Shown one piece after another: positions 22,401-35,026 of a stretch of DNA of 64,000 nucleotides. The notes under the pieces were generated by a model. It worked only from the letters and a program-made list of their open reading frames with translations. It made no database searches and was not told where the DNA came from. The translations under genes and the position numbers were made by a program. Each line of letters starts with the position of its first letter. The stretch's first letter is position 1. Source of the stretch: Pyricularia pennisetigena (taxonomy: Eukaryota; Ascomycota; Sordariomycetes; Magnaporthales; Pyriculariaceae); NCBI RefSeq assembly GCF_004337985.1, contig NC_043744.1, forward strand, positions 1,428,730 to 1,492,729, written 5' to 3'.

Positions 22401-24682
22401 TTATTGATTTTGTATGCCAGGTTATTATACCGTTGGAAAAACGCCAAAAATCTAATAAATTGGTTCCCCGCACCGAAACGGTGAAATTTTTAGCCCATTT
22501 ATCAAATTTTACAGCGCTGGTTTACGCACCCGTTAAATGGGCCGTATATAAAACCTTTACCGTCAAAATTATAGAGGGTATAACCGTTGAAACTTTGGTT
22601 ATTCCGGGGGAAACGCTATAGATTTTAAAGGGGAAAAATACAAATTTGAAGGGGGATTTTAATTTTGAACCTGGAAACGAAATTAACAGCGTTCCAGCGG
22701 ATAATTATCCCCTAAAAAACCCTGAAAATATAGGGTATTTACCACCGGTTTTAGGATAATTGCCACCCGTTACAGGGTATTTAAACCCTGAAAATATAGT
22801 GCCCGCCAGGCCTATATAGCCTACCGCTTGCCCCCCAAAACCTATAACGGTAGCGGTACCTAATCCAGTACCTAAAACAGCGGAAATTCCTGTATTTTTA
22901 GCATTTAAAATATAGAATATGGGGTTAAGTTCGCAGTTCGAGAACCCAGATCTAATAGATATAAATTACGTGCATTATTTTTGTTTTTAAGCCCAAAGAA
23001 ATAAAGAAAAAGCCCGCTAAAAATGGTGAACTAAATAATTACCAACAGGCCTTAAATAACCCTGAAAATGTTAAATGGTTAACTGTTTTAACGTTTAAAT
23101 TTGACCAAATCGTTATTGCAAAAACTTTCCGTTCTATTCCAAAAACTGAAATGCCTATAAGCCGTAAACTCGTTTCTACCCGGCCGGTATTTAAATTAAA
23201 AAAGGATAAAAATAATAAGCTTATAAAATACAAAGCTAGGTTTGTTGTTAAGGGTTTTTTACAGGTCGAAGGCCTAAATTAGATCGAAACTTTTGCTAAC
23301 ACTAGTATACCACCTATCTGGCGTATATTAGTAGCTATAGCTAATGCACAAAATTGGGAAATAAAATAAATCGATTTTATCGGTGCGTTTTCAACTAGTA
23401 ACCTTACCGACGTAAATATATATTTGCAAATTCCAAACGGTTTTAACGAATGGGCAAGAAATTGTAACTTTACCACCGCTAAACTTTAGTGGAAATGGGT
23501 TATAACCCGAAACAATTACAGGTTATACAATTGGAAAAGGCGTTATATAGTTTGAAACAGGGTCCAAAAAAATGGTAAAACAAACTTAAAACCCTATTTT
23601 TAAAAAGGTTTTAAGCCATTAATTTCTAATCCCGTTGTTTTTTATAACGTTAAATCCAAACATTTTATCGTTACTTTTGTAAACGATTACCTGCTAATAG
23701 GTTTTTAATTGCAATATATTTAGGATTGAAAAGCCCGTTTTAATGAAGTATAGGCGTTGGAAAACAGGGGCCTTGCAACCTATTTTTTAAGCGTTTAAAT
23801 TATAAGGGATAAGCCTAAACGTTTATTTTAGTTCCATTAAAATTAATAAATAGAGGAAACATTAGCAACGTTCGGATTAGCTAATTGCAAATTTATATTT
23901 GTTCCCTTATAACCAGGTGTGCTGAAATATAGCGGGGGTAAGCCCGTAAATGCGTTGGAAATTAAATTATTATAGCGTATTATCGGTACTTTTATATAAT
24001 GAATGCTATTAACGCGCCCGGACATCGGTTTTACGGTTTAATAGTTTTTATTTTTTTAATGAAAACCATTATAATCCATTTAACGGCAGTTAAAAACCTA
24101 TTAGGTTATTTAGCGGGTATTAAATTTTTATTTATTTGTTACGGAAATAAAGTATTTAAAACCGAATTACCACCCAATTTATTAATAGGGGGTTTTAAAA
24201 ACCTCAAATTACTGGGTTTTAGTAATAGCGATTTTGCCGGGGCTAGGGAAGATTCAAAATCCATTTACGGATATTTGTATACCTTATTTGGGGGCCCTAT
24301 AACGTGGAAGTGCAAAAAAGCTGGTATTAAAGCTTTAAGCACTCCAAAAGCCAAAACCGATGCCTTAGCGGAAGCCCTGCGTATAGCACAGTGGTTTAAA
24401 AGCTTATTTATAAACATTGGACTACCGATAAAAGGCCTTATTGCAATATTTGGAAATAATACAGGTTTTATAATTAACGCACATAACCCTACGTACTATT
24501 AACGTATTAAATATACGTTATTAAAATTTCATTACGTACGGGAATTAATTATAAAAGGATTAGTGACTTTAAAGTACCTGGAATCCAAGCAAATGCCCGC
24601 TAATAGCTTAACAAAACCCCTAACGCTTCCAATTTATAAGGTCTTTTTAAAATTTATAGGGTTTACACCCCTAAAAACTTAG
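19472..24682 (+). pseudogene. Copia gag-pol polyprotein relic of the nested element
   Basis: Gag starts at ATG 19,472 (MENSLISGLPGPIPTK) and is recognisable to about 20,400 (NSLYREFHALNFSKFK, ERALQAIGQNSEKLNLQY). The protease region lies near 20,740-21,110, followed by GAG-pre-integrase (WYRRLGYIGLLLLKK, TCIACIKA). The integrase core (YNHGQNGLTERSVRV) is in a 237-codon open piece at 21,551-22,264. Reverse transcriptase lies at about 23,080-23,720 (YKARFVVKGFLQVEGL) and RNase H at 24,060-24,500 (LLGFSNSDFAGAREDSKSI, GGPITWKCKKA). The end is at TAG 24,682. At least a dozen in-frame stops and shifts make it non-functional. Lost residues include the integrase HHCC histidine (WHRRLGH now WYRRLGY). 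Confidence 0.85.
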
Positions 24683-24998
24683 TTTTTACCTATTAAATTT
24701 TAGGCTATTTAATTGGTTCGTTAGTTAATTACCCATTACATTTCCTTTGTTTTAAAATATTGGATTTTTGTTAGCCCAATACCGGGCGTATTACCCGAAT
24801 CTACCCTGCACAGGTTAATTAATAAGCAATTTATACCGCCCTTATACCAGAAGTTGAATCAGAATTAAAAAAACTCGTGTTTTGGGCGATTTACGCATTC
24901 GAAATGCCCTATATAATATGCTTAATTTGACTATTACCAACGAACAGTCAGATTAATTACCTGGTTTAATAGTTAATTCCGTGGGTTCATATTATGCA

Positions 24999-25085
24999 AA
25001 TCGGGGGTTCGAATCCGGGGGTTGTCACAATTCTGGGGGTTTTTTCCAATTCGGGGGTTCGTCCATTTCGGAGGTTACAGGTCGG
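24999..25085 (+). repeat. GGGGGTT motif array in the nested copia 3' untranslated region
   Basis: Four to five GGGGGTT runs occur in under 90 bases, the first within GGGTTCGAATCC, followed by weaker copies (GGAGGTT). The array is conserved in the same place in two other copia copies. Confidence 0.6.
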
Positions 25086-25211
25086 TACAAAGGGTTTAAT
25101 TATCCAGGGGGTTTATATCGGGAGTTCGAATCGGGTTGAGACACAAGGGGGATCTTTTTTTTGGGTTTTATTTCTTATATATTTGTCTTTTCCGACTTTA
25201 TGTAAGTAATA

Positions 25212-25226
25212 GCAAAAAAGAAGGGG
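25212..25226 (+). other. Polypurine tract of the nested copia
   Basis: GCAAAAAAGAAGGGG lies directly before the 3' LTR TGTTAATT. This is the expected plus-strand primer site for LTR retrotransposons. Confidence 0.75.
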
Positions 25227-25786
25227 TGTTAATTATATGCGTTATTTGGCATTAATAGGTCCATTTTTATTTGTATATAAACCATAAGAGATAGTGCCGA
25301 AGTGGGGCTATTGGGGCTGTCGGATTTTCTATTATATTTTATGTATATGGTGCAGGAGTTGCGATTCAAAATCAGCGAATGGGGTTTTACCCTGTACCGG
25401 GTCTTATACCCACCCTGCATTTACGAGTCAGCTTCCCTGTATTTGGTTGAAGTTTTTACCAAATTAGCGAATTAGTGCGAACCCAAAGATGGTTTATATG
25501 GAAATAAGGGTGTTTTTTTAACAACGTATACAAAATAATTTTTCGGAAAATCGTGTGCGGCACCGGAACGTTTTCTGGCGTGCGGACCCCCATTTTGATG
25601 TCGGAGAGTATATAAGGGAAACAAAGCAAAGTCTCCCCCACCAATAAATCAAATCTATTAATCCAAATATTAGTAAACAATATAATGCATTAAAACCCTG
25701 TAATTACAGGCTTTAACAGCGCAACTAGCACCACGCCGCACTTAGGTTAATGCCTAACCCCCTGTTAGCAACCCATATTTCTAACA
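25227..25786 (+). repeat. 3' LTR of the nested copia
   Basis: The 560-bp LTR starts TGTTAATTATATGCG and ends TTTCTAACA, followed by the target duplication GTACT. It differs from the 5' LTR mainly by C/T and G/A changes. Confidence 0.9.
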
Positions 25787-25791
25787 GTACT

Positions 25792-27498
25792 AATAACCGT
25801 ATATGCCCCAAACGCCTGTGCTATAACAGGGTTTTTTGGGCCTGGATTTCGTGACAATTACCTATAATTCCGTCTCCTTTAGGGGTTAACTAACCGTCCG
25901 TAATTCGTTTCAGCCCTAAAAGGAGGTAATTTACAGGGGCTAGTCTTAAATCCGATAATAAAAAAGGTTTTAACAACGGGTTTTTTGTATGGGAAACCCC
26001 CTTTTTTCGGAAATAGTCCCTTTTATATTAGGTTGCATAAAAGGGTTACCTAACGGTGTGCCGGGTTTACGGGGCTCAATTTTAGGTGGATTTTCAGGGT
26101 TTTTACCGCCAAGTTTTTGCGTTGTAGGTGAATTTACGGCTATTTCCGTATTTTGTTCGGGATTTAGTTTTTCCGTTACCGTATTTTCTTCCGGTTTCGA
26201 ATCGGTGTAAATTGTATAATCCTCGTGATTTTCGGGGTTTATATTATTTAATTTTATTTCCAACGGGGCTGCGTAACCCTTTTTAATCCCCTGTAAAGCC
26301 ATGTTAAAAGCGGTGCTATATTCTCCTATTATACAGGCGTAATTCGAAATAACGTTATGTCGAATAAGGATATCGCACCCTTTAACCTTTAAATAAAACG
26401 AATGTTTAACGGTATTTAAACGTCCCTACGCCTTGCGTTCCTTATCGTATAAAAAATTCTTCAAATATTACGCCCCTTATATTATAGTGTATAAAGCTAT
26501 TAACGATATTTATTCCAAACGAAGGGATATATAAAACGTTATTTAACGTAATTTTTTTAAATTTATTAGCTTTTTGGCCGTAACGGATTTGTATTTTTAC
26601 AATTCCGGTATTTACAGGTTTAATAGGGCCACATCCTGTACCGATTTCGCTTGTAAAACCGGGGGTATAATCGGTAAAAATTGTTTATTTGCAAAAATAT
26701 AGTGCGTATTATTTGTATTATATAGGATAGGGTAACCTAGTTTCCATAGTTTAAAGGTCCTTTTTACGCCGCGTCCAGGTTTCGTTTTAACCATAAAATT
26801 AGCTGTTAAAACCTATAGTTTTAGCATTTTACCTGTATCGGTTTCCGAATCCGAATCCGAACGTAATTTTATAATTCCGCTAATAGCGGAATTAACCTCC
26901 TATTCTAAAGCGTTATACGTTACGCCTTCGTTAACGTTACCTGGAAACGAGCCCGTAAATAATTCGAAACTTATAAAAAGTATGGACGCTCCAACGGTTA
27001 ATTCGCTGGAGGACGATTTAGTATTTTTTGCAAAAGCATAATCCGAATTAAAGTTTTTATTTTTTTTCGTAGTTTAAGGGTGTTTTCCTGCCTATTATTT
27101 TCCTTTTAAACGTTTTTTTAGCATTTCTTTTACCCGTTTTTTTGCCTTTAAACCTCAAATTAACGGCCTTAGCCGTTGTAAAACCTGAAATCGAATTTTC
27201 GGATATAAGGTCCGCTATAAGGTATTGCAAATTTAATTTTTCCGAATTTTAGCCTATTACCTGCAAAGCCCGTTGGGTACTCCGTTGGCGTTCGGTCCAG
27301 GTAGGGAATATCCCTTTTAGGGCCCCTTAATGTTAATTTCGTACGTTTACGGGGTTAATTTGCACGTTGGTATTTGCTAATTTAGCTATCAGTAAACTGA
27401 AACGGTTGTTTAATTCAGGTATTAATCCTTTAAATTTCGAAAACTTTAAAACGTGGAATTCCCAATATAAGGAATTCCGACTAATTTCGGGTGCAACG
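25792..27498 (-). pseudogene. Copia gag / pol 5' part of the outer element
   Basis: This minus-strand continuation of the outer copia holds the region before GAG-pre-integrase (26,302-25,970: MALQGIKKGYAAPLEIKLNN). It also has a protease-region piece (26,794-26,612: KTKPGRGVKRTFKLWKLG) and gag to 27,498. It is nearly colinear with 31,380-33,075 of the second minus-strand copia. It ends abruptly at the type 1 LTR. Confidence 0.8.
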
Positions 27499-28156
27499 TG
27501 TGAACATGGCTAGCGCAGGGCTAATTATATTAGCTACCCTGCATTTTTTTATAACGGCTAGCACGGGCTAATTTTATTAGTCACCCTGCATCGAATAAAT
27601 AAATAAATAACAAATAAAACGTATACGCGTTCATACACACAAAGCTTTATATATTAAGTCTTTGTTCATAGTTTCAACAACAAAACAAATACGTCATATT
27701 TAATCTAGCTTAGTGGTATAATGCACGTACCATAATATATATCATATATACGTTGAAGTGCGTGGGTTCGAATCCCGTTGTGGTCGCAGATTTTCTGTGC
27801 ATACATAAGCACAATAGGCCGTTAGGCTCAGTGGGCCGTTAGGCTCAATAGGTCGGCAGGTTAGTTACACAAATAAGGCCAAATCATGTGACGTGACCCC
27901 GCATTCCGGACATCCGGATCGAAGATCTGCACTTACGGATTCGAATACGTAATTCACAACTTAGCTTTAAATTCATCACCTTCATACCTTCATCGATTTA
28001 ACCATTTAACGAATTGATTGTGCAACAACAATATATTATTTCTATTACCCGTTAGCAGACGGTTATCTGCCATTTCAACGTTCCATCAGCCTTATACGTG
28101 ATCCACCTTTCCCCGCGTTCAAAATTAAGCTTATTCTATCTCGTAACCTCCTTACA
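27499..28156. mobile_element. Solo LTR-like repeat, type 1, copy C, joining two copia elements
   Basis: This 658-bp copy has A box 27,706-27,716 and B box 27,765-27,775. It carries a local duplication of GGCCGTTAGGCTCA near 27,820. The flanks CAACG and AGGCC are not a target duplication. On the left lies copia gag (equivalent to about 33,075); on the right lies copia 3' untranslated sequence (equivalent to about 14,180). It therefore bridges two separate copia copies. Confidence 0.8.
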
Positions 28157-28441
28157 AGGCCAGGTAGCTAATTTAGCTATTCGTTGGTAATAGTCCAAAT
28201 TAAGCATATTATATAGGGTATTTCGAATACGTAAATCGCCCAAAACACGAGCTTTTTCAATTTTAATCCAATTTCTGGTATGAAGTCGGTATAAATTATT
28301 TATTAATCAACCTGTACAGGGTAGATTCGGCTTATACGGCCGGTATTGGGCTAACAAAAATCCAATATTTGCAAATAAAGGAAATGTAATGGGTAATTAG
28401 CTAACGAATTAATTAAATACCCACAATTCAGTAAATATAAG

Positions 28442-31400
28442 CTAAGTTTTTAGGGGTTTAAATTTTATAAATCTTCAAAAAACCTTGTAAATTGGAAGCG
28501 TTAGGGGTTTTATTAGGCCATTAACGGGCATTTGCTTGGGTTCCAGGTATTTGAGGGTTATTAATCCTTTTATAATTAACTCCCGTACGTAATGAAATTT
28601 TAATAACGTATATTTAATACGTTAGTGGTGCGTAGGGTTATATACGTTAATTATAAAACCTGTATTATTTCCAAATATTGCAATAGGGCCTTTTATAAGT
28701 AATAAATTTTTTATAAATAGGTTCTTAAACCATTATGCTTTACGCAGGGCTTCCGCTAAAGCATCGGTTTCGGTTTTTGGAGTGCTTAAAACTATAATAC
28801 TAGCCTCTTTGCATTTCCACGTTATAAGGCCCCCAGATAAGGTATACAAATATCCGTAAATGGATTTTGAATTTTCCCTAGCCCCTGCAAAATTGCTATT
28901 ACTAAAACCCAGTAATTTTAGGCCTTTAAAACCCCCGATTAATAAATTGGGTGGTAATTCGGCTTTAAATACTTTATTTCCGTAACAAAAAATAAAAAAT
29001 TTAATACCCGCTAAATAAGGTAATAAGTTTTTAACTGCCGTTAGATAGATTATAATAGTATTTGTTAAAAAACGTAAAAGCCATTAAACAGCAAAACCGA
29101 TATCTGGGCGCGTTAATAGCATTAAATACTTGAAGGTACCGATAATACGCTGTAATAATTTGATTTCCAACGCATTTACGGGTTTACCCCCGCTATATTT
29201 TAACATACCCGGTTATAAGGGAATAAAGATAAATTTGTAATTAATTAATCCGAACGTTGCTAATGCTTTTTTTATATAACAGTTTTGATGGAGCTAAAAT
29301 AGGCGCTTAGGCCTATCCTTTATAATTTAAACGTTTAAAAGATAGGTTGCAGGGCCCCTGTTTTCCAACGCGTATACTTTATTAAAACGGGCTTTTAAAT
29401 CCTAAATATATTGCAATTAAAAACCTATTAACAGGCAGTCGTTTAAAAAGGTAACGATAAAATGTTTGGCTTTAACGTAATAAAAAACAGCGGGATTAGG
29501 AATTAAGGTTTAAAACCTTTTTTAAAAAATAGGGGGTTGAGTTTGTTTTACCATTTTCTTGGACCCTGGTTTAAACTATATAACGCTTTTTCCAATTGTA
29601 AAACCTGCAATTTTTTCGGGTTATAACCCATTTCCACTAAAATCTTAGCGGCTGTATGGTTACAGTTTTTTGCCCATTCGCTAAAACGGTTTGAAATTTG
29701 CAAATATATATTTACGTCGGTAAAGTCACTAGTTGAAAACGCACCGATAAAATCGATTTGTTTTATTTCCCAATTTTGTGCATTAGCTATAGCTAATAAT
29801 ATACGCCAGGTAAGTGGTATATTAGTGTTAGTAAAAGTTTTGATATAATTTAGGCTTTCGACCTGTAAAAAACCCCTAACAATAAGACTAATTTTATATT
29901 TTATAGGTTTATTATTTTTGTTCTTTTTTAATTTAAATACCGGCCGGGTAGAAACTAATTTACGGTTTGTAGGTATTTTAATTTTAGGGATAAAACGGAA
30001 GGTTTTTGCAATAACGATCAGGTCGAATTCAAACGTTAAAAAAATTAACTATTAAGCATTTTCAGGGTTATTTAAGGCCTGTTGGTAATTATTTGGTTCA
30101 CCGTTTTTAATGGGCTTTTTCTTGATTTTCTTTTGGGCTTGAAAGCAAAGATAATGCACGTAATTTATATCCATTAGATTTGGGTTTTCGAATTGCGAAT
30201 TGAATTCCATATTTTGTATTTTAGGTGCTGAAAACACCGGAATTTCCGTTGTTTTAGGTACTGGATTAGGTACCGCTACCGTTATAGGTTTTGGGGGGCG
30301 AACAGTAGGTTATATAAGCCTGGTAGGCATTATATTTTCAGGGTTTTAATGCCTTGTAACAGGTGGTAAATGCCCTATATTTTCAGGGTTTTTTAGGGGA
30401 TAATTATCCGCTGGAACGCTGTTGATTTCGTTTTTAAATTTAAAATTAAAATCCCCTTTTAAATTTGTATCTTCCCCCTTCAAAATCTATAGCGTTTCCC
30501 CTGGAATAACTAAATTTTCAACTGTTATACCCTCTATTATTTTAACGATAAAGGCTTTATATACGGCCCGTTTAACGGGTGCGTAAACCAACGCTGTAAA
30601 ATTTGATAAATGGGTTAAAAGTTCCACCGTTTCGGTGCGGGGAACCAATTTATTAAATTTTTGGCGTTTTTCCAACGGTATAATAGCCTGGTATATAATA
30701 CCAATAACCCGAAAATGCCCTAAATTGGGTTTGTGCGGTAATCCAGGTTAGAATTCGGAATAGAATTCCTCGTAAGGTGTCAAATCCCTGTTAGTTACCG
30801 CTATACGGTTAATTAAATTAATTACGGCAATAATAAATAATACAATAAATATAATGGTAAACCCGCCGCTATAATAGTAAACCGAAATTTATTTAAAATA
30901 ATTTGAACGGATCGTTCCGTTAATCCGTTTTGGCCGTGGTTATAGGGATTTAAAATGCTAATATTAATATTTTTGTTTATAAACCAATTTTAAAAATTTA
31001 TATTCAACTCGTGCCCCCCATCGAAATGAAAATTTAGGGGGTAACGCCCGTATGTAGCTTTTCAAACCCTAAAAAAGCCTTTAATAACCATTAAAACCGT
31101 AGGTCCGGTTTTATTTTTTAATTGGATCGACCACTGAAAACGTGATTTTCGGTCCATTAATAACAAAAATACGGGCTTTTTACTGTGAAAATTTGGTTTA
31201 AAGGTCATTATATTACCTTTTATATAATCGAAAATATTAGGGGGTGTAAGGAGTACGAATTTATTTGTACGCCTAATAAAAATGGTTTCAACGCAAGCAA
31301 TACAGGTAACTGCCCTAATTTTGTCGAAATTAGGTAAATCTTTTGTAATTTTAGCGGTTCTTTTTAGCAATAATAACCCTATATGCCCCAAACGCCTGTG

Positions 31401-33646
31401 CCATAACAGGGTTTTTTGGGCCTGGATTTCGTTATAATTACCTGTAATTCCGTTTCCTTTAAGGGTTAACCAGCCGTCCGTGATTCGTTTCCACCCTAAA
31501 AGGGAGGTAATTTATAAGGGTTTGTTTTAAATCCGATAATAAAGGAGGTTTTAAGTACGGATTTCTTATATGGGAAACCCCTTTTTTCGAAAATAATCCC
31601 TTTTATATTAGGCTGCATAAAAGGGTTACCTAACGGTGTGCCGGGCCTACGGGGCCCAATTTTACGTGGATTTTCAGCGTTTTTACCACCAAGTTTTTGC
31701 GTTGCAGGTGAAAATACGGCTATTTCCGTATTTTGTTCGGGATTTAGTTTTTCCGTTACCGTATTTTCTTCCGGTTTCGAATCGGTGTAAATTGTATAAT
31801 CCTCGTGATTTTCGGGGTTTATATTATTTAATTTTATTTCCAACGGGGCTGCGTAACCCTTTTTAATCCCCTGTAAAGCCATGTTAAAAGCGGTGCTATA
31901 TTCTCCTATTATACAGGCGTAATTCGAAATAACGTTATGTCGAATAAGGATATCGCACCCTTTAACCTTTAAATAAAACGAATGTTTAACGGTATTTAAA
32001 CGTCCCCACGCCTTGCAATCCCTATCGTATAAGGTATTTTTAATAATACGCCCCCTATATTATAATATATTAGGCCATTAACGATATTTGTTCCAAACGA
32101 AGGGATATATAAAACGTTATTTAACGTAACCTTTTCAAATTCGTCAATTTTTTGGCCGTAACGGACCTGTATTTTCACAGTTTTGGTGCCTATAGGCCTA
32201 ACAGGGCCACCTCCTGTACAAATACGGGGTGCAAAACCGGGGGTATAATCGGTAAAAAATTGCTTATTTGCAAAAAGATGGTACGTATTACCTATATCGT
32301 ACAGAATAGGGTAATTTAATTTCCAAGGTTTAGGGGTCCTTTTTACGCCGCGTCCAGGTTTCGTTTTAAACCTAAAACTAGCTGCTAAAACCTGTGGTTT
32401 TAACGTTTTACCGGTATCGGTTTTCGAATCCAAATCCGAACGTAATTTTATAATTCCGCTAATAGCGGAATTAACCTCCTATTCCAGGGCGTTATACGCT
32501 GCGCCTTCGTTAACGTCACCTGGAATCGAACCCGTAAGTAATTCAAAGTCCATAAAAACTATAGACGTTCCAGCGGTTAATTCGCTGGAGTTGGAGGATT
32601 TAATATTTTTTGCAGAAGCAGAATCCGAATTAGAGTTTTTACTTTTTTTCCGTGATTTAAAGGTGGTTTCCTGCCCATTATTTTCCTTTTTAGCGCCTTT
32701 TTTAGCGTTTTTTTACCCGTTTTCCTTTGCTTTCAAACCTATTACTAGCGGCCTTAGCCGTTGTAAAGCCCGAAATCGAATTTTCGGATATAAGGTCCGC
32801 CATAACGTATTGCAAATTTACCTTTTCCGAATTTTGGCCTATTGCTTGCAGGGCCCGTTGGGTATTACGTTGGCGCTCGGTCCAAATAAAGAGTATCCCC
32901 TCCAGGGCCCGTAGGTACTGACTTCGTACGTTTACGGGGTTAATTTGCACGTTGGTCTTCGCTAATTTAATTACCAGCAAATTAAAACGGCTGTTAAATC
33001 CAGGTATTAATCCTTTAAATTTCGAAAAATTCAAAGCGTGGAATTCCCGAAATAATGAATTTCGACTAATTTCGGGTGCAACTAGACACTTATTTTCCAG
33101 GGTTTTATAAGCCGTTACGGGGCTGGAATACCATGCAATAAATTCTAAAAGTTTTTTGGTTAAACTATTTTCTATAAACAATAATAGGATTAATTGCTCG
33201 TATTCCGGTAGCGTATAGCCAATTTTAGGGTTGCAAATAAATTCCTCCGCTTTTATAGCCCTAAATTATACTATTAACGCCTATTTCCACAAATCGTAAT
33301 TGTTAACCCTTATTAATTTACAATTTTCGGGGAAAAGAAATACCCGTTTCGATAGGTTTTTACCTATCCCGTTACCTGAAATTAGGTTACCGGGTGGATC
33401 AGGGGGTGCGGTAGCGGGTTTGCTTTCCGAATTACTATTCAAATTAGTGGAATTACCGCTTTTCAGGGTTAATAAGGCAGTTAACTGTTAAATTATCCTT
33501 TAAAATGAATTTATTTGCGTAATTAACGCTTTTAATTGCAGGTTTTGGGCCTGTAATTTAGCGGTTAAAGCTTCGTTTAAACTGGGTTCAAGCCTTTTAT
33601 TTGCTGGAATTGGGCCTGGAAGGCCCGATATAGGGTTGTTTTTCAT
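28442..33646 (-). pseudogene. Copia gag-pol polyprotein relic of the second minus-strand element
   Basis: Gag starts at 33,646 (MKNNPISGLPGPIP). A 159-codon open gag piece is at 33,181-32,702 (NSLFREFHALNFSKFK, AIGQNSEKVNLQYVMADL) and a protease-region piece at 32,433-31,996 (FTDYTPGFAPRICTGG, VTLNNVLYIPSFGTN). Next come the linker (31,882-31,496), GAG-pre-integrase (31,391-31,062: MGHIGLLLLKRTAKI, TCIACVET), the integrase end (30,675-30,487 linker), the reverse transcriptase around 29,950-29,300 and RNase H at 29,050-28,640. Stops are RIP-like. It is the best preserved gag of the three copies. Confidence 0.85.
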
Positions 33647-34449
33647 TATAAAATAATTTAAATTATAATTACAATTCGCTAATTTATAACTATAATTAAT
33701 TAACCTAATTATTTAAGGGTAAATACCCTATTTTATTTAGGATTTGGTATACCGTTTGCCTTTTAACGGGTTTAGGCCTGTAATTGCCAATTACAGGGTT
33801 TATTGCTATTTTCATTGGTTAAAATCCATTAAAATACAGGGTTGGAATCCCTGAAATCCGCAATTAATGGGTGCCCTGGTATTTATACCAATCCAGGTGC
33901 ACGTAACGAATTTAATTCGTTAAATGGGTGCAGGGTAAATTGCAGGGTATCGTGCAAGGTAAATTAACCATTAACGTAAATCCGCTAATGGGTTTGTAGG
34001 TTATTGTAAACCCTATTCAACGCATTAGGATTTAATGGGTTTATAAGCTATTATAAACCTTATTAAACGTATTAAAAGAATTTAATTTGCTATTAGCCAA
34101 CGAATACACGGGTGTTTCCCCATAATTCGTTAGCGTAAACCCTATTAAAATTGAAATTAATTACAGTGGCGTGCACGATCCACAAAAACCATACCAAAAA
34201 TTTTGGATTTGCAATGTAAGCGATCGCTGCAATACCTGAAAAGGCCTGAATCGAACGTTAATTTTTAACGATCCCCATTGTAAATACAGGGGGTAGGTGC
34301 TAAACTAGCGCCTAAAACCAACAATTTCGTATAAAAACAGTAATATTTTCGTTAATATACGTATTGTAAAAATGCGATAAAAACTAAAATAAAACCCAAA
34401 CTTCAGGCTTTTTAGCGATGCAAAATGCATTTTAATGCATAAGCTAAAA

Positions 34450-34468
34450 CCTCTCCCGGCTTATAACC
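34450..34468 (-). other. Primer-binding site of the second minus-strand copia
   Basis: Read on the minus strand, GGTTATAAGCCGGGAGAGG follows the LTR end TTAACA. It resembles the complement of the initiator tRNA-Met anticodon arm with one RIP-like change, as used by Drosophila copia. Confidence 0.6.
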
Positions 34469-35026
34469 TGTTAATAATATGGGTTGCTAACAGGGGTTTA
34501 AATATTAATTTAGGTGCGGCGTGGTGCTAGTTGCGTTGTAAAAACCTGTAATGACAGGGTTTAAATGCACTATATTGTTCACTAAATTTGGGATTAACAG
34601 ATTTAATTCATTAATTGGGGAGATTTTGCTTTATCTCCCTTACATATTCTCCGACATCGAAATGGGGGTCCGCACCCCGCAAAAGGTTCCGGTGCCGCAC
34701 ACGATTTTCCGAAAAAATTATTTTATATGCGTTGTTAAAAAAACACATTTATTTCCATATAAACCATTTTTGGGTTCGCACTGATTTGCTAATTTGGTGA
34801 AAATTTTAACCCGGTATAGGGTAGCTGACTTATAAATGCAGGGTGGGTATAAAACCCGGTACAGGGTGAAACCCCACTCGCTGACTTTACATCGCAACTC
34901 CTGCAACATACAAAATATAATATAAAATCCGACAGCCCCAATAGCCCCATTCCGGCACTATCTATTGTGGCTTATAAACAAATTAAAATGGACCCATTAC
35001 ATGCAAAATAACGCATATAATTAACA
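34469..35026 (-). repeat. Type 2 (copia) LTR, copy 5: 5' LTR of the second minus-strand element
   Basis: This 558-bp LTR runs from TGTTAATTATATGCG (35,026) to ATTATTAACA (34,469) on the minus strand. The palindrome is slightly changed (CCTGTAATGACAGG). Confidence 0.85.

Larger units (their letters stand above)
18056..25786 (+). mobile_element. Full-length nested copia (Ty1) retrotransposon with GTACT target duplication
   Basis: This 7,731-bp element lies between GTACT (18,051-18,055) and GTACT (25,787-25,791). It has two LTRs of 561 and 560 bp whose differences look mostly like transitions, a primer-binding site after the 5' LTR, degenerate gag-pol, and a polypurine tract before the 3' LTR. 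Domain order (Gag, protease, GAG-pre-integrase, integrase, reverse transcriptase, RNase H) defines it as Copia. It is inactive, with numerous RIP-type stops. It sits inside the outer minus-strand copia, so it is the younger insertion. Confidence 0.9.
13336..27498 (-). mobile_element. Outer copia element (minus strand), interrupted by two insertions and lacking its 5' LTR
   Basis: The element can be followed as 13,336-13,907 (3' LTR), 13,908-14,659, then a type 1 LTR insertion, 15,301-18,055, then the nested full-length copia, and 25,792-27,498. The pieces fit end to end against the other copia copies. For example, the reading frame leaves off at about 18,050 and resumes at 25,792 in the sequence matching 31,340-31,380. 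At 27,498 it stops within gag (equivalent to about 33,075) at a third type 1 LTR, so the 5' LTR and early gag are missing. Confidence 0.8.
28157..35026 (-). mobile_element. Second minus-strand copia element, lacking its 3' LTR
   Basis: The element runs from the 5' LTR (35,026-34,469) through primer site, leader, gag-pol (33,646-28,442) and part of the 3' untranslated region to 28,157, where the type 1 LTR cuts it. About 840 bp of 3' end, including the 3' LTR, are missing compared with the outer element. It is inserted in the helicase element, with TTAAT at 35,027-35,031 as the surviving target-site half (compare AATTAATGGGG near 3,296). Confidence 0.8.
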
